Shown here: piece after piece, positions 40,106 through 49,821 of the stretch
Layout: every line of letters begins with the position of its first letter
Numbering within the stretch: the stretch's first letter is position 1
Assembly (NCBI GenBank): GCA_020636215.1
Contig: JACJYG010000006.1
Coordinates: 930,001-994,000, forward strand
From: Lewinellaceae bacterium
GTDB taxonomy: Bacteria > Bacteroidota > Bacteroidia > Chitinophagales > Saprospiraceae
Length of the DNA: 64,000 nucleotides
Reading direction: 5' to 3'
Position numbers and translations under genes: made by a program
The notes under the pieces: generated by a model
The model's database searches: none
What the model was told of the DNA's origin: nothing
What the model saw: only the letters and a program-made list of their open reading frames with translations

Positions 40106-41240
40106 CCCGAACAATACTGACACGGACGGGGACGGCATTTGTGATATCGGACACGGACGGTGACGGCATTTGCGATATCCAGGAGGCTCGACGGTACGGA
40201 CCCGAACGATGGATATCAGCGACGGTACGGACCCGAACGATGCTTGCGATCCGGACAATACGGACACGGACGGTGACGGCATCTGCGATATCCAGGAGGT
40301 GCTCGACGGTACGGACCCGAACGATGCCTGCGACCCAAATAATACGGACACGGACGGTGACGGCATCTGTGATATCCAGGAGGTGCTTGACGGTACGGAC
40401 CCGAACGATGCTTGCGATCCGGACAATACGGACACGGACGGGGACGGCATCTGCGATATCCAGGAGGTGCTTGACGGTGGGAGGTGCTTGACGGTACGGA
40501 CCCGAACGATGCTTGCGATCCGGACAATACGGACACGGACGGGGACGGCATCTGCGATATCCAGGAGGTGCTTGACGGTACGGACCCGAACGATGCCTGC
40601 GACCCGAACAATACGGACACGGACGGCGACGGCATTTGTGATATCCAGGAGGTGCTCGACGGTACGGACCCGGCCGATGCCTGCGACCCAAATAATACGG
40701 ACACGGACGGCGACGGCATCTGTGATATCCAGGAGGTGCTTGACGGTACGGACCCGAACGACCCCTGTAGCCCGGACGCCACAGCTGGGGCTTGCGACCA
40801 GGATGGCGATGGCCTGACTAATGCTGAAGAAGCCACCGCGGGCACGGACCCGTTGAACCCGGATACGGACGGTGACGGCTATAACGACGGTGAAGAAGTC
40901 ACAGGCGTAGACGACCCTGCGACCACCGCGGTAGCGCTGGGCGTGAGCGACGCTACCGACCCCTGTAGCCCGGACGCCACAGCTGGGGCTTGCGACCAGG
41001 ATGGCGACGGCCTGACTAACGCTGAAGAAGCCACCGCGGGCACGGACCCGTTGAACCCGGATACGGACGGTGACGGCTATAACGACGGCGAAGAAGTCAC
41101 AGGCGTAGACGACCCTGCGACCACCGCGGTAGCGCTGGGGACGAGCGATCCGCTAGACCCCTGTGACCCGAACAATACGGACACGGACGGGGACGGCATT
41201 TGTGATATCCAGGAGACACTTGACGGTACGGACCCGAACG
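37464..41240 (+). repeat. Mixed 198-bp and 84-bp TSP3 repeat array
   Basis: Two unit kinds, 198 bp and 84 bp, are interspersed in blocks and each encodes an aspartate-rich calcium-binding loop pair. Copies are highly alike at the DNA level. The stretch 40095-40500 within it is scrambled (partial units joined out of frame), described separately. Confidence 0.8.
40095..40500 (+). other. Scrambled repeat junctions breaking the TSP3 gene
   Basis: Within 400 bases the coding frame changes three times and partial 84-bp units are joined at odd points: near 40101 (ACTGAC joined to TTGTGACC), 40146 (GATATC joined to GGACACGG), 40186 (CAGGAGG joined to CTCGACGG), 40212 (GATGG joined to ATATCAGCG) and 40476 (a 16-base duplication, GGAGGTGCTTGACGGT). 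Correct peptide reads in frame 3 from 40215 to 40476 and returns to the original frame from 40484. Such chains of small breaks fit either an assembly error in a near-identical repeat or real recombination. Confidence 0.7.
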
Positions 41241-42289
41241 ATCCGTGTGATCCGGTTCAGGCAGTGGGCTATACCGGCTATGATCCTGGAAATGTGGCCT
41301 GGGCAGCTGCCGATTGTGATGGCGATGGAGACACGAATGGGGAAGAGGCATCCAATCAAACCGATCCAAATGATCCATGTTCGGCCAGCAACCCGAATAA
41401 TCTGGCATGCCCGACGGGGGACTTTGACGGTGACGGAGTGGAGAATGGAACGGATATTGATCCCGAAGACCCCTGTGTACCGTTAAGCACCAATAGCGCC
41501 TGTTTGGTAAGTGTCGATGTAAAGGCCCTCCTTCAGGGAGCGTACAATGAAAGTGAAGGGTTGATGTACGACAGCTTAAGAGTGAAAGGCTTGCTTCCAA
41601 CAACAGAGCCTTACACTGGCATGTCTGGATTCACACATGCTGGCCAGGGCGGTGGCGAGACGACAACACAGGCAGTATTTGGAACATCGGGAGTGAACGC
41701 TATAGTCGACTGGGTATTTTTAGAACTTCGTGATGATGAAGACAGCACTATTGTTGTATCCACCCGGGCTGCACTGATCCAGCGAGACGGAGATATTGTA
41801 GATACAGACGGCGTTTCACCGGTGGCATTTACCTACACGGAACCCGGGAAATACTTCCTTGCTGTTCGGCACCGCAATCACCTTGGAGTAATGACGGCTG
41901 TTTCGATAAGCCTGGATGGTTTACCAACGATACTGGATTTCCGCACATCGTCTACAGCAAATTATGGAATAAATGCCCAGGCTTCGGTTGGCAACTTACT
42001 GGCGTTGTGGGCTGGTGATGCTACTCAGGACCGGCAAGTAGTCGAATCAGGAACAGAGACAGATGTGAATCTAATTACGCAAATGGTGTTACTTGATCCC
42101 AGCAATACCGGATTTTCCATGTCCCATTGCGTAGTGGGGTATTATGTCGAAGACCTGAACCTGGACGGAAGTGTTTGCGCAGAGGGGGCAAATAATGACC
42201 CCTCGGTAATTACCAACAGCATCAGTGCGAACCCTGGTAATAATGTGAACAGTACGACCAAGGTGCTTCCCGAGCAACTGCCACAATAA
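40484..42289 (+). CDS. C-terminal part of the broken TSP3-repeat surface protein
   Basis: A frame of 601 residues that begins inside a repeat unit (VLDGTDPNDACDP, no genuine start) and continues the protein begun at 36785. It has further 28- and 66-residue TSP3 units to about 41240, a short linker (VGYTGYDPGNVAWAAADCDG), two more calcium loops, and from about residue 340 a C-terminal domain of some 260 residues. This domain (LLQGAYNESEGLMYDSLRV, AIVDWVFLELRD, AALIQRDGDIVD, VRHRNHLGVMT, and the dockerin-like DLNLDGSVCAEG) is homologous to the C terminus of the giant protein ending at 35082. No T9SS type A tail is seen. A terminator follows at 42298. If the frame breaks are sequence errors, this is not a separate gene. 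Confidence 0.7.
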   Translation: MLDGTDPNDACDPDNTDTDGDGICDIQEVLDGTDPNDACDPNNTDTDGDGICDIQEVLDGTDPADACDPNNTDTDGDGICDIQEVLDGTDPNDPCSPDATAGACDQDGDGLTNAEEATAGTDPLNPDTDGDGYNDGEEVTGVDDPATTAVALGVSDATDPCSPDATAGACDQDGDGLTNAEEATAGTDPLNPDTDGDGYNDGEEVTGVDDPATTAVALGTSDPLDPCDPNNTDTDGDGICDIQETLDGTDPNDPCDPVQAVGYTGYDPGNVAWAAADCDGDGDTNGEEASNQTDPNDPCSASNPNNLACPTGDFDGDGVENGTDIDPEDPCVPLSTNSACLVSVDVKALLQGAYNESEGLMYDSLRVKGLLPTTEPYTGMSGFTHAGQGGGETTTQAVFGTSGVNAIVDWVFLELRDDEDSTIVVSTRAALIQRDGDIVDTDGVSPVAFTYTEPGKYFLAVRHRNHLGVMTAVSISLDGLPTILDFRTSSTANYGINAQASVGNLLALWAGDATQDRQVVESGTETDVNLITQMVLLDPSNTGFSMSHCVVGYYVEDLNLDGSVCAEGANNDPSVITNSISANPGNNVNSTTKVLPEQLPQ

Positions 42290-42297
42290 AGGATTGA

Positions 42298-42345
42298 GCA
42301 GTGGCCTGGCAGGTAACAGTTGCCTGCCAGGGCTGCCTCCTTTTT
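42298..42345 (+). terminator. Rho-independent terminator after the TSP3 gene
   Basis: CCTGGCAGG (42305-42313) pairs with CCTGCCAGG (42323-42331), with outer GCAG/CTGC pairing, followed by CCTCCTTTTT. It lies just after the stop at 42289. Confidence 0.65.
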
Positions 42346-42379
42346 GAAACCATCGTTCAAATCAAAATCTCATTGAAAA

Positions 42380-45300
42380 ATGAAAAAATTTCTATACGCC
42401 CTCATACTTTGCTTCGGAGCACTCCTGCCCCAAGCCTTCAGCCAGATGGATGTGTGTATGAGCATCGTTGGCAGCCGGATGCATTTCTATTATATAGCGG
42501 AACAGGATTACAATCTGCTGCCCAATAATCTTTGGAACAGCCAGGTTATCACCGTTCGCTACCCGGACAACGTCGGTGTCAACTGGTCAAACCTGATAAA
42601 TAACACTTCTCTGACTTTCGTTGAGGATCCCTACACTGTTCCGGCATTAAATGGGGGGGACGGCTTCTTGTACAAGAAGTTTTCTACCAATAATGTGAAT
42701 GCTATGGTGGACTTTGCCAACGGCATACTAACAGAAGTATTTTCTATTGAGCTAGTCTCCGGTGTCGACATTCCCTTCGAACTTATTACCGGGAATGGAT
42801 GGACAATGGGTAATAATGGAGATGCGGCAATTAACGATGCTGCTCTTGGAAATATTTTCGACGAGTATACCACAGGCTGTGGCGCCCAGGTCTATATTGC
42901 TCCTTGTAATATGGATACACAAGCGCCGACGATTGCCGTTTCAGATGCGTCTGGCGGTGCCCCTCCTAATAACCTTGTCTTTCAGGCTCCAGAGGGAGAT
43001 TGCGGCGTTCAGCTCGTTTGGTCTGTAGTGTTGGCCGACAACTGCTTTGCTTTCTCAGCCAATAATGGTTTGCAGGCAACAATCACGCATAGTTCTCCCA
43101 ACCCCGCGGTCAATCCTTCGGCTAGTGTAACAGTCCTGGACAACGTTCCTGCTTATGGCCTGGAAATATTGGCCGCTGTAGGCACAAATACTCTTACCCT
43201 TTCAGCAACAGATGATTCTGGCAATACAGCTACTCTAACATATACCATCGTTGTGGAAGATATTCGTGCCCCGGAAATCTATGGCCCAGGCCTAATCACA
43301 GTGGAGGTTTCCGCCTGCGACGCCGATGGCCAGGCTCCTGCCAGTTGGACAGTTTCTGTCGTCGATGATTGTGACCTGTCGCCGGAACTCCTTCAAACCG
43401 GCGGGCCGCTTTCCGGAAGTTTGCTCAGCGTTGGCAGCTATACGGTTTCCTATACTGCCACGGATGATTTTGGCAATGTCGGTAATTATTCCTTTGATAT
43501 CAATGTTCTTGCCGGTGCTGCCTCTGACCCTGTGCTGGACTTGTCTGGAAACGGCCAATTCAATGTGCCGGCCTGCGATGACACCGTTCCTGTTATTTTC
43601 TCCGGTACGGTTGCCGACTGCAATATTACAGCTGCTACCGATCCGACAATCATCACGTCCCGGCTAACGGTTGCAGGCGCCGCTCTGGCGGTCACCTATG
43701 TTGACACCGAAGACGGTTTTGCTTATTTCGAAGCAACTGGCCCCCTCACGCCAAACTCTTATTTGGTATTCGTTACCTACAACAATGGTACGGACATTGT
43801 AACAGTGGATGCGCTCTTAACCGTAGTCCAGGATGCACCCCAGCCTCCGGATATTGTATTGCCAGGCAATTTGTCTTTTATGATTCCTGATTGTGAAAAC
43901 GAACTGACTGCCAATTGGGCAGTGACGATCACGGACGAGTGCGACGCTGCGATCAACGGCGCAACTTTCCAGTTGAACGGCGCACCGATCGTTCCGGTTT
44001 CTTCCAACCCGGCCGACGGCTACTTCCAGTTCGAAACGCCGATCACGGCAGCCTCTGACGGTGCAGTGATCACGGCTTCCTACACGGATGGCGATATGCT
44101 GAACACCACGGTGGACGCAACGCTGCAAGTAGTAGCACAGCCCGACACCTGGGCTCCGGTCATCGTATACCCGGCACAGGACATCAACGTCGAGTTGGAC
44201 CCCTGTGAAACGGACCCAGCCTTTGTTTTCTTTGAAGTAACGGCAACGGACAACTGCAGCGGCGATGTTACGCCGGTGGTAACGGTTGCTCCGGGCGCTC
44301 TTGGCGCATTCATCATCCCGAGCCCGGGTGGCGATACCTACATTTTGGTTGCTGGCCCAGGCGTATACCAGATCCTGATCGAAGCAACGGATGCCGCGGG
44401 CAACCTGCGCCAGGAAGACTTCTTCGTCACGGTTACCCAGGACCCGGCCCCGCCGACGAACCTGGCTTGCAACGACGATATCAATGTAACGCTGGACGCA
44501 AACTGCCAGCGTCTGATCACGGCAGACATGGTGCTGGAAGGCTCCTTCGGCTGTGCAACGGAAAGCGACTTCTTCGTAAACATCGTCAACGACGACGACC
44601 CGACGAACGGCAACATCCTGGATGGCTGTGGCCAGTTCATCTACGAAGTAAGCTACATCGGCCCGACACTGACTGGCCCGGGCCAGAGCGGCACGCAGGT
44701 GCAGAACTTCAACAGCACCGGCTTCACCGGCCCGTTTGCCGAAGCCAACTGGACGGTTGACGAGAACCTCGGCAACGGAGGCGCTGGCGCGATCGCAGAT
44801 GTATCTTTCACTACCTCTACGATGACGATCCAGACGCTGACGGCTAACTACGCCCTGGCATCTATCCTCATCCCGAACGATGGCCACCTGAGCTTCAGCT
44901 GGGACTACAACGGAGCAGACCCGAACTTTGACTTCTTCCTCTTCGACCTCAATGGCGGTAACCTCGTGAACGTCACCAACGCCGCATCAGGCGCCTTCGA
45001 TGATGATGTACAGGCAGGCTGGCTGTTGATGTTCGAAGTGAACGACGACGACTTCTTGCCGATCGGCGCTGCGGTCCCGAGCACGGCAGTGATCAGCAAC
45101 TTGCAATATAGCTACCAAACGGTCGTGAACGGCGACCCGGTATGGCCGTACTTCAACTGGGAACCCTGCTGGGGTTACATCACGGGCGAAGACAAGACGA
45201 AGCCGATCCTGGATTGCCCGCCGAACACGAACCAGGCCTGTGTTGACGTAACACTGCAGGCGATCAGCGGCGCTTTGGCGACGACTGACCCGACGGTGAA

Positions 45301-48300
45301 CCCTGCGAACTACTCCTGCTTCCAGCAGTTGGGCACGACGGGTGGCGCACACCGCTACGACCTGAACTACTTCCAGGTTGACGTAGAAGACTACTATACT
45401 TTCTATATCGTACCGCAAGGCGGCTGGGAGCCAGACCTGGCGATGTACCAGGGCAGCTACACAGCTGGCAACCCATGCGAGAACATCATCGGTTTTGCTG
45501 ATGCCGGCGTACAGATCCAGCCACCGGTGATCGGCCTTCCGGGCGCACAGCCTTTCACGCCATCCCTGGCGATGACCCTTCCGCTGCGGCCGTACGAAGA
45601 CTACTACCTGTTTGTAACCAGCGACCTGGCGAACATCACGGGAGCTTACACGGTATATGTCCGTTCACAGAACAGCGGGCGGATCGGCACGTGGGTGACC
45701 ACGACGACGACCAACCCGGTAAGCTGGGATGTAACGACGACGACGACGTTCAACCCATATGCAGGCGCACAGCTGGGCACGATCTGCTTTGACCTGGTCT
45801 GCGACGACCTGAACTGGATCCTGAACAACCCTGCATCCCCGGCATGGACGGGCCGGCCAACGGCAACGGACAACTGTGGCGTGCCGACGGTAACCTTCAC
45901 GGATACGTATGTAACGCCGGGCGACTGCGCCCCGACGACGCTGACGCGGCACTTCAAGGCCACGGACAGCAAGGGCAACAGCTCGGTATGCGACCAGGTG
46001 ATCACGATCCGCAAGCTGGTGCTGGGCGACGTGTACCTGCCGCCATTCACAGTCCCGATCGAGTGTGACGAAGACTTCGTCACGCTGCCCAACGGCAACC
46101 CGTCGCCAGAATCAACGGGCTGGCCGTTCATTTCTACGGCACAGGGCATCATCCTGATCAATGACAGCTACTGCAACCTGGGCGCTGCATACGAAGACGG
46201 CCCGCGGATCACGGTTTGCGACGGCGCATACAAGTTCGTACGTACCTGGTCCATCCTGGACTGGTGCGACCCATCCGCCCCTGGCCTGACAGTATTGACG
46301 TACCCACAGACGATCAAAGTAGGCGACTATACTCCGCCGGCTGTTACCTGCCCGCAGGTAGACTACGGCTGGGGCCCGCAAGACCCGGAATACTCCACGA
46401 GCCCATTCTCCTGCACGGCGAGCTTCACAGTCCCGCTGCCGGATGTAACGGACAACTGCTCTAGCTGGCAGGTACTGTCAGAGATCGTGACAGAAGTTGA
46501 GGTTGAAGACTACAACCAGTATGGCATCCTGATTGGCACGCACATCGACACGGTTGTGGTTCGTACGATCCCCTGGAATGCCCCGACGCGCGTAGTAAGC
46601 GGTATCCCGCTGGGCAACCACTACTTCCGCTACACTACGACGGATGCCTGTGGCAACAAGACGGTTACCTACTGTGACTTCTCTGTGAAGGACAAGATCG
46701 AGCCGGTAGCGGTTTGTGACGACAACCTGAACATCTCCATCGGCGGCGGCGACTTTGCGCGCGTATTCGCTGAGGATATCGACGAAGGCAGCTGGGACAA
46801 CTGCGAGATCGACCGCATCGAGGTACGCCGCAACAAGTTTGACCCGATCAACTACACTTGTGGCACGGCTTTCTCGGCCTGGGGCCCGTATGTAGACTTC
46901 TTCTGCTGCGACGTAGGCGTAGAGGTAACGATCGAACTGCGCGTGATTGACAAAGCTGGCAACATCAACACCTGCTGGCTGTATGTAACGCCGGAAGAGA
47001 AAGTACGCCCGTACTGCTACGCACCGCACAATACGAATATCGACTGTGACGACCTGCCGTACAGCTTCGACCCGACGGACATAGCCCAGCTCCAGGACTT
47101 GTTTGGCGCACCGAGCGCAGACGACAACTGTGAAGCAACGGCAACGGAACTGCCGCCGGCGCCGAACCTGAACTGTGGCTTTGGCACCATCATCCGCCGC
47201 TTCCGTGCGACGGACATCCATGGCAACCAGAGCAACAACTTCTGCCAGCAGGTGGTAACGATCAACGAAGTACACAACTACGAGATCAAGTTCCCGAAAG
47301 ATGCTTCTGAGATCTGCGGCACGCCAACTCCGGATAGCGTAATCTACGAAGAGATCGGCTGTGACCTGCTTGCAGTAAGCAGCAACGATGAGTTCTTCAG
47401 CGCCTCTGGCGATGAGTGCTACAAGATCTTCCGTACCTGGAAGGTGGTCAACTGGTGCCAGTACGATGGCGAAAGCGACCCATTCATCGTAGGCCGTGAC
47501 GAAGACTGTGACAACCAGCCTGGCGACGAAGCAGTATGGGTACTGCACCGCCCGAATGGCTATACTTATATCGACCGCGATAACGATGAGACCGAGCCGA
47601 ACAACGTACCGCTGGCGTTCCAGAACATTTGCTGGGGCATCGATGACTTCTGGCGCAAGGTAGACGAAGCTACTCCTGGCTACTACCAGTACCTGCAGAT
47701 CATCAAGGTGTACGACAACATCGACCCGAAGATCCTCTACACGCAACCGGACGACTTCTGCAGCTACGACAACGTAAACTGCACAGGCCTGGTAACGTAT
47801 CCGTTCCAGATCGACGAGAACTGTACTCCGGACGACCTGACGATCAAGGTGTTCCTGGATGCCAATGCAGACGGCACGATCGATGCCGACCTGACGAACT
47901 CCGGCGCACTGAGCGGCACGTACCCGAACTACACGATCACGGGCAACTTCCCGATCGGCTGCCATGCATTCGAAGTACACGTAGAAGATGGTTGTGGCAA
48001 TGCTGATGCTGAACTGCTGCCGTTCTGCGTAGTAGACTGCAAGCCGCCGGCCCCGACCTGTATCAACGGCCTGGCTATCGAGTTGATGCCGTTTGACAGC
48101 GATGGCGACGGCACACCGGACACTGGCCAAATGGCTATCTGGGCATCTGACTTCATCGTTAGCCCGATGACGGATTGCACGGGCCCGGTTAAGTACTCGA
48201 TCAACCGCTCCGGCGACCCAGTTGACCCGGCAGTAACGGGCCTGACGCTGACGTGCGCCGATACCGGCACGCTGGTAGTAGAGATCTGGGCATGGGATGG

Positions 48301-49630
48301 CGCTGGCAACGGCGACTTCTGTGAGACCTACATCCTGGTACAGGACAACCAGTTTGACCTGTGCGGTGGCGCAACGCTGCTGGCAGTCTCTGGCGCAGTA
48401 GCAACGGAAGTGAACGATGCAGTTGAGAACGTAGAGGTAAGCCTGTCAGGCCAGGGTTCCGCAACGATGATGACGACAGCCACTGGCTCGTACGTCTTCA
48501 ACGGAGAGGAAGGCTATGATTATACCATTACGCCGCAGCGCGATGGCGACTACCTGAACGGGGTATCGACCTTCGACCTGGTACTGATCAGCAAGCACAT
48601 CCTGGGCGTGCAGCCGCTGAACAGCCCGTACAAGATCATTGCAGCAGACGTAAATAATTCCAATACCGTGACGACGCTGGATATGATCCAATTGCGCAAG
48701 CTGATCCTGTCGATCGATACCGGATTTGCCAACAACACAAGCTGGCGTTTCGTAAAGGAGGCATATGAATTCCCGGTTCCGACAAACCCCTGGTCTGAAG
48801 CTTTCCCTGAAGTAATCAACATCAACAACCTGATGGCTACTGGCCTTGCCGATGGCGACTTCGTTGCAGTGAAGATCGGGGACGTAAACCTGGATGCAGT
48901 AACGAACTTCCTGATGCCGGTAGAAGAGCGCAACATGGTAAGCACCTTTGCATTCAACGTAGCTGACGCAAGCGTGAATGCAGGCAATGAGTACACGGTA
49001 ACCTTTGCAGCCGGCAGCGCCGATGTAGATGGCTACCAGGGTACGCTGATGTTCGACAACGCAGCCCTGGAACTGGTGGACATCATCGGTGGCGTGGCGA
49101 CGGAAGAGAACTTCGGTTTGACTCGCGTGAGCGAAGGCGCAATTGCGACGAGCTGGAACGGCAACGTAGAAGCAGGCCAGCCGCTGTTCAGCCTGGTATT
49201 CCGCGCGCTGCCCGCCGTAGCTTCAGCGGAGGTGGGGCGTGATGTAATGTTGAGCCAGCTGCTGAGCGTAAGCAACCGCGTAGTGAAATCAGAAGCGTAC
49301 AACCGTGCTGGCGAGTACATGGATGTCGCCATCCAGTTCAGCAACGGCACCGTAGCTTCTGCAGGCTTCGAGCTGTATCAGAACACGCCGAACCCATTCA
49401 AGGGTGAGACGATGATCGGCTTCAACCTGCCGGCAGACGCACAGGCAACGCTGACGATCAGCGATATCACGGGTAAAGTCCTGAAACTGGTTCGCGTAGA
49501 TGGCGTTAAAGGGTACAACCAGGTGGTGTTGAAGCGGAATTCGCTGCCAGGAGGAGTATTACAGTACACTTTGCGGGCTGGCGATCACACCGCGACCAGG
49601 AAAATGGTAGTTCTTGATGGAGCACGATAA
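42380..49630 (+). CDS. Giant HYR/cohesin-like surface protein with T9SS sorting domain
   Basis: A 2416-residue exported protein. Signal peptide 1-21 (MKKFLYALILCFGALLPQAFS); an N-terminal beta domain to about 175; many HYR/Ig-like modules with the signature [TS]DNC and DA.GN (for example ATDNCSGDVTPV and ATDAAGNLRQ) to about 2000; a carboxypeptidase-like and dockerin-like stretch (about 2004-2160, with FDLVLISKHILG and AADVNNSNTVTTLDMIQLRK); a cohesin-like domain (about 2190-2325); and a T9SS type A tail from about 2331 (LYQNTPNPFKGETMIGFNLP) to the end. It is exported by the type IX system and anchored on the surface, perhaps as a scaffold or adhesin. Codon use changes inside the gene: the first 1.5 kb is mixed, while from about 43.9 kb to 49.3 kb Leu, Thr, Val, Asn and Pro are almost always CTG, ACG, GTA, AAC and CCG. 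Terminators follow at 49665 (weak) and 49775 (strong). Confidence 0.88.
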   Translation: MKKFLYALILCFGALLPQAFSQMDVCMSIVGSRMHFYYIAEQDYNLLPNNLWNSQVITVRYPDNVGVNWSNLINNTSLTFVEDPYTVPALNGGDGFLYKKFSTNNVNAMVDFANGILTEVFSIELVSGVDIPFELITGNGWTMGNNGDAAINDAALGNIFDEYTTGCGAQVYIAPCNMDTQAPTIAVSDASGGAPPNNLVFQAPEGDCGVQLVWSVVLADNCFAFSANNGLQATITHSSPNPAVNPSASVTVLDNVPAYGLEILAAVGTNTLTLSATDDSGNTATLTYTIVVEDIRAPEIYGPGLITVEVSACDADGQAPASWTVSVVDDCDLSPELLQTGGPLSGSLLSVGSYTVSYTATDDFGNVGNYSFDINVLAGAASDPVLDLSGNGQFNVPACDDTVPVIFSGTVADCNITAATDPTIITSRLTVAGAALAVTYVDTEDGFAYFEATGPLTPNSYLVFVTYNNGTDIVTVDALLTVVQDAPQPPDIVLPGNLSFMIPDCENELTANWAVTITDECDAAINGATFQLNGAPIVPVSSNPADGYFQFETPITAASDGAVITASYTDGDMLNTTVDATLQVVAQPDTWAPVIVYPAQDINVELDPCETDPAFVFFEVTATDNCSGDVTPVVTVAPGALGAFIIPSPGGDTYILVAGPGVYQILIEATDAAGNLRQEDFFVTVTQDPAPPTNLACNDDINVTLDANCQRLITADMVLEGSFGCATESDFFVNIVNDDDPTNGNILDGCGQFIYEVSYIGPTLTGPGQSGTQVQNFNSTGFTGPFAEANWTVDENLGNGGAGAIADVSFTTSTMTIQTLTANYALASILIPNDGHLSFSWDYNGADPNFDFFLFDLNGGNLVNVTNAASGAFDDDVQAGWLLMFEVNDDDFLPIGAAVPSTAVISNLQYSYQTVVNGDPVWPYFNWEPCWGYITGEDKTKPILDCPPNTNQACVDVTLQAISGALATTDPTVNPANYSCFQQLGTTGGAHRYDLNYFQVDVEDYYTFYIVPQGGWEPDLAMYQGSYTAGNPCENIIGFADAGVQIQPPVIGLPGAQPFTPSLAMTLPLRPYEDYYLFVTSDLANITGAYTVYVRSQNSGRIGTWVTTTTTNPVSWDVTTTTTFNPYAGAQLGTICFDLVCDDLNWILNNPASPAWTGRPTATDNCGVPTVTFTDTYVTPGDCAPTTLTRHFKATDSKGNSSVCDQVITIRKLVLGDVYLPPFTVPIECDEDFVTLPNGNPSPESTGWPFISTAQGIILINDSYCNLGAAYEDGPRITVCDGAYKFVRTWSILDWCDPSAPGLTVLTYPQTIKVGDYTPPAVTCPQVDYGWGPQDPEYSTSPFSCTASFTVPLPDVTDNCSSWQVLSEIVTEVEVEDYNQYGILIGTHIDTVVVRTIPWNAPTRVVSGIPLGNHYFRYTTTDACGNKTVTYCDFSVKDKIEPVAVCDDNLNISIGGGDFARVFAEDIDEGSWDNCEIDRIEVRRNKFDPINYTCGTAFSAWGPYVDFFCCDVGVEVTIELRVIDKAGNINTCWLYVTPEEKVRPYCYAPHNTNIDCDDLPYSFDPTDIAQLQDLFGAPSADDNCEATATELPPAPNLNCGFGTIIRRFRATDIHGNQSNNFCQQVVTINEVHNYEIKFPKDASEICGTPTPDSVIYEEIGCDLLAVSSNDEFFSASGDECYKIFRTWKVVNWCQYDGESDPFIVGRDEDCDNQPGDEAVWVLHRPNGYTYIDRDNDETEPNNVPLAFQNICWGIDDFWRKVDEATPGYYQYLQIIKVYDNIDPKILYTQPDDFCSYDNVNCTGLVTYPFQIDENCTPDDLTIKVFLDANADGTIDADLTNSGALSGTYPNYTITGNFPIGCHAFEVHVEDGCGNADAELLPFCVVDCKPPAPTCINGLAIELMPFDSDGDGTPDTGQMAIWASDFIVSPMTDCTGPVKYSINRSGDPVDPAVTGLTLTCADTGTLVVEIWAWDGAGNGDFCETYILVQDNQFDLCGGATLLAVSGAVATEVNDAVENVEVSLSGQGSATMMTTATGSYVFNGEEGYDYTITPQRDGDYLNGVSTFDLVLISKHILGVQPLNSPYKIIAADVNNSNTVTTLDMIQLRKLILSIDTGFANNTSWRFVKEAYEFPVPTNPWSEAFPEVININNLMATGLADGDFVAVKIGDVNLDAVTNFLMPVEERNMVSTFAFNVADASVNAGNEYTVTFAAGSADVDGYQGTLMFDNAALELVDIIGGVATEENFGLTRVSEGAIATSWNGNVEAGQPLFSLVFRALPAVASAEVGRDVMLSQLLSVSNRVVKSEAYNRAGEYMDVAIQFSNGTVASAGFELYQNTPNPFKGETMIGFNLPADAQATLTISDITGKVLKLVRVDGVKGYNQVVLKRNSLPGGVLQYTLRAGDHTATRKMVVLDGAR

Positions 49631-49774
49631 TAGGAACTTTGCATTTAGGTAAGCGGCAATAGGGGAGGCCCCATTATTGATAACGGAGAAAGGGCCTCTC
49701 ACTTTGCCATTCCAAAAGTATTAAACAAATTAGTTGAGCTAAAATCAAGAAATTTGATTCCCCTTTAAATTTGG

Positions 49775-49819
49775 GAGGGGCAGTGTAAAAAACGTTTACA
49801 CGCGCCCCTCTTTTTTTTT
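49775..49819 (+). terminator. Strong Rho-independent terminator after the giant T9SS protein gene
   Basis: GAGGGGC (49775-49781) pairs with GCCCCTC (49804-49810) and the inner GTGTAAA pairs with TTTACAC; nine T residues follow at once. A weaker hairpin (GAGGCCC 49665-49671, GGGCCTC 49692-49698) lies before it. The minus-strand gene mtnA ends right beside it at 49822. Confidence 0.8.
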
Positions 49820-49821
49820 AC

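Noticed and set aside
40170..40817. 215-codon plus-strand ORF as an independent gene
   Set aside because: It is a stretch of the broken TSP3 gene read in two frames; correct repeat peptide appears only in its middle.
37738..40845. Series of minus-strand Ser/Pro-rich ORFs
   Set aside because: They are antisense readings of the TSP3 repeats and repeat with the same 198/84-bp period.
46478..48130. 550-codon minus-strand ORF
   Set aside because: Antisense shadow of the T9SS protein gene. The strong codon bias there (no TTA, CTA or TCA codons) removes antisense stops; the translation has no recognisable domain.
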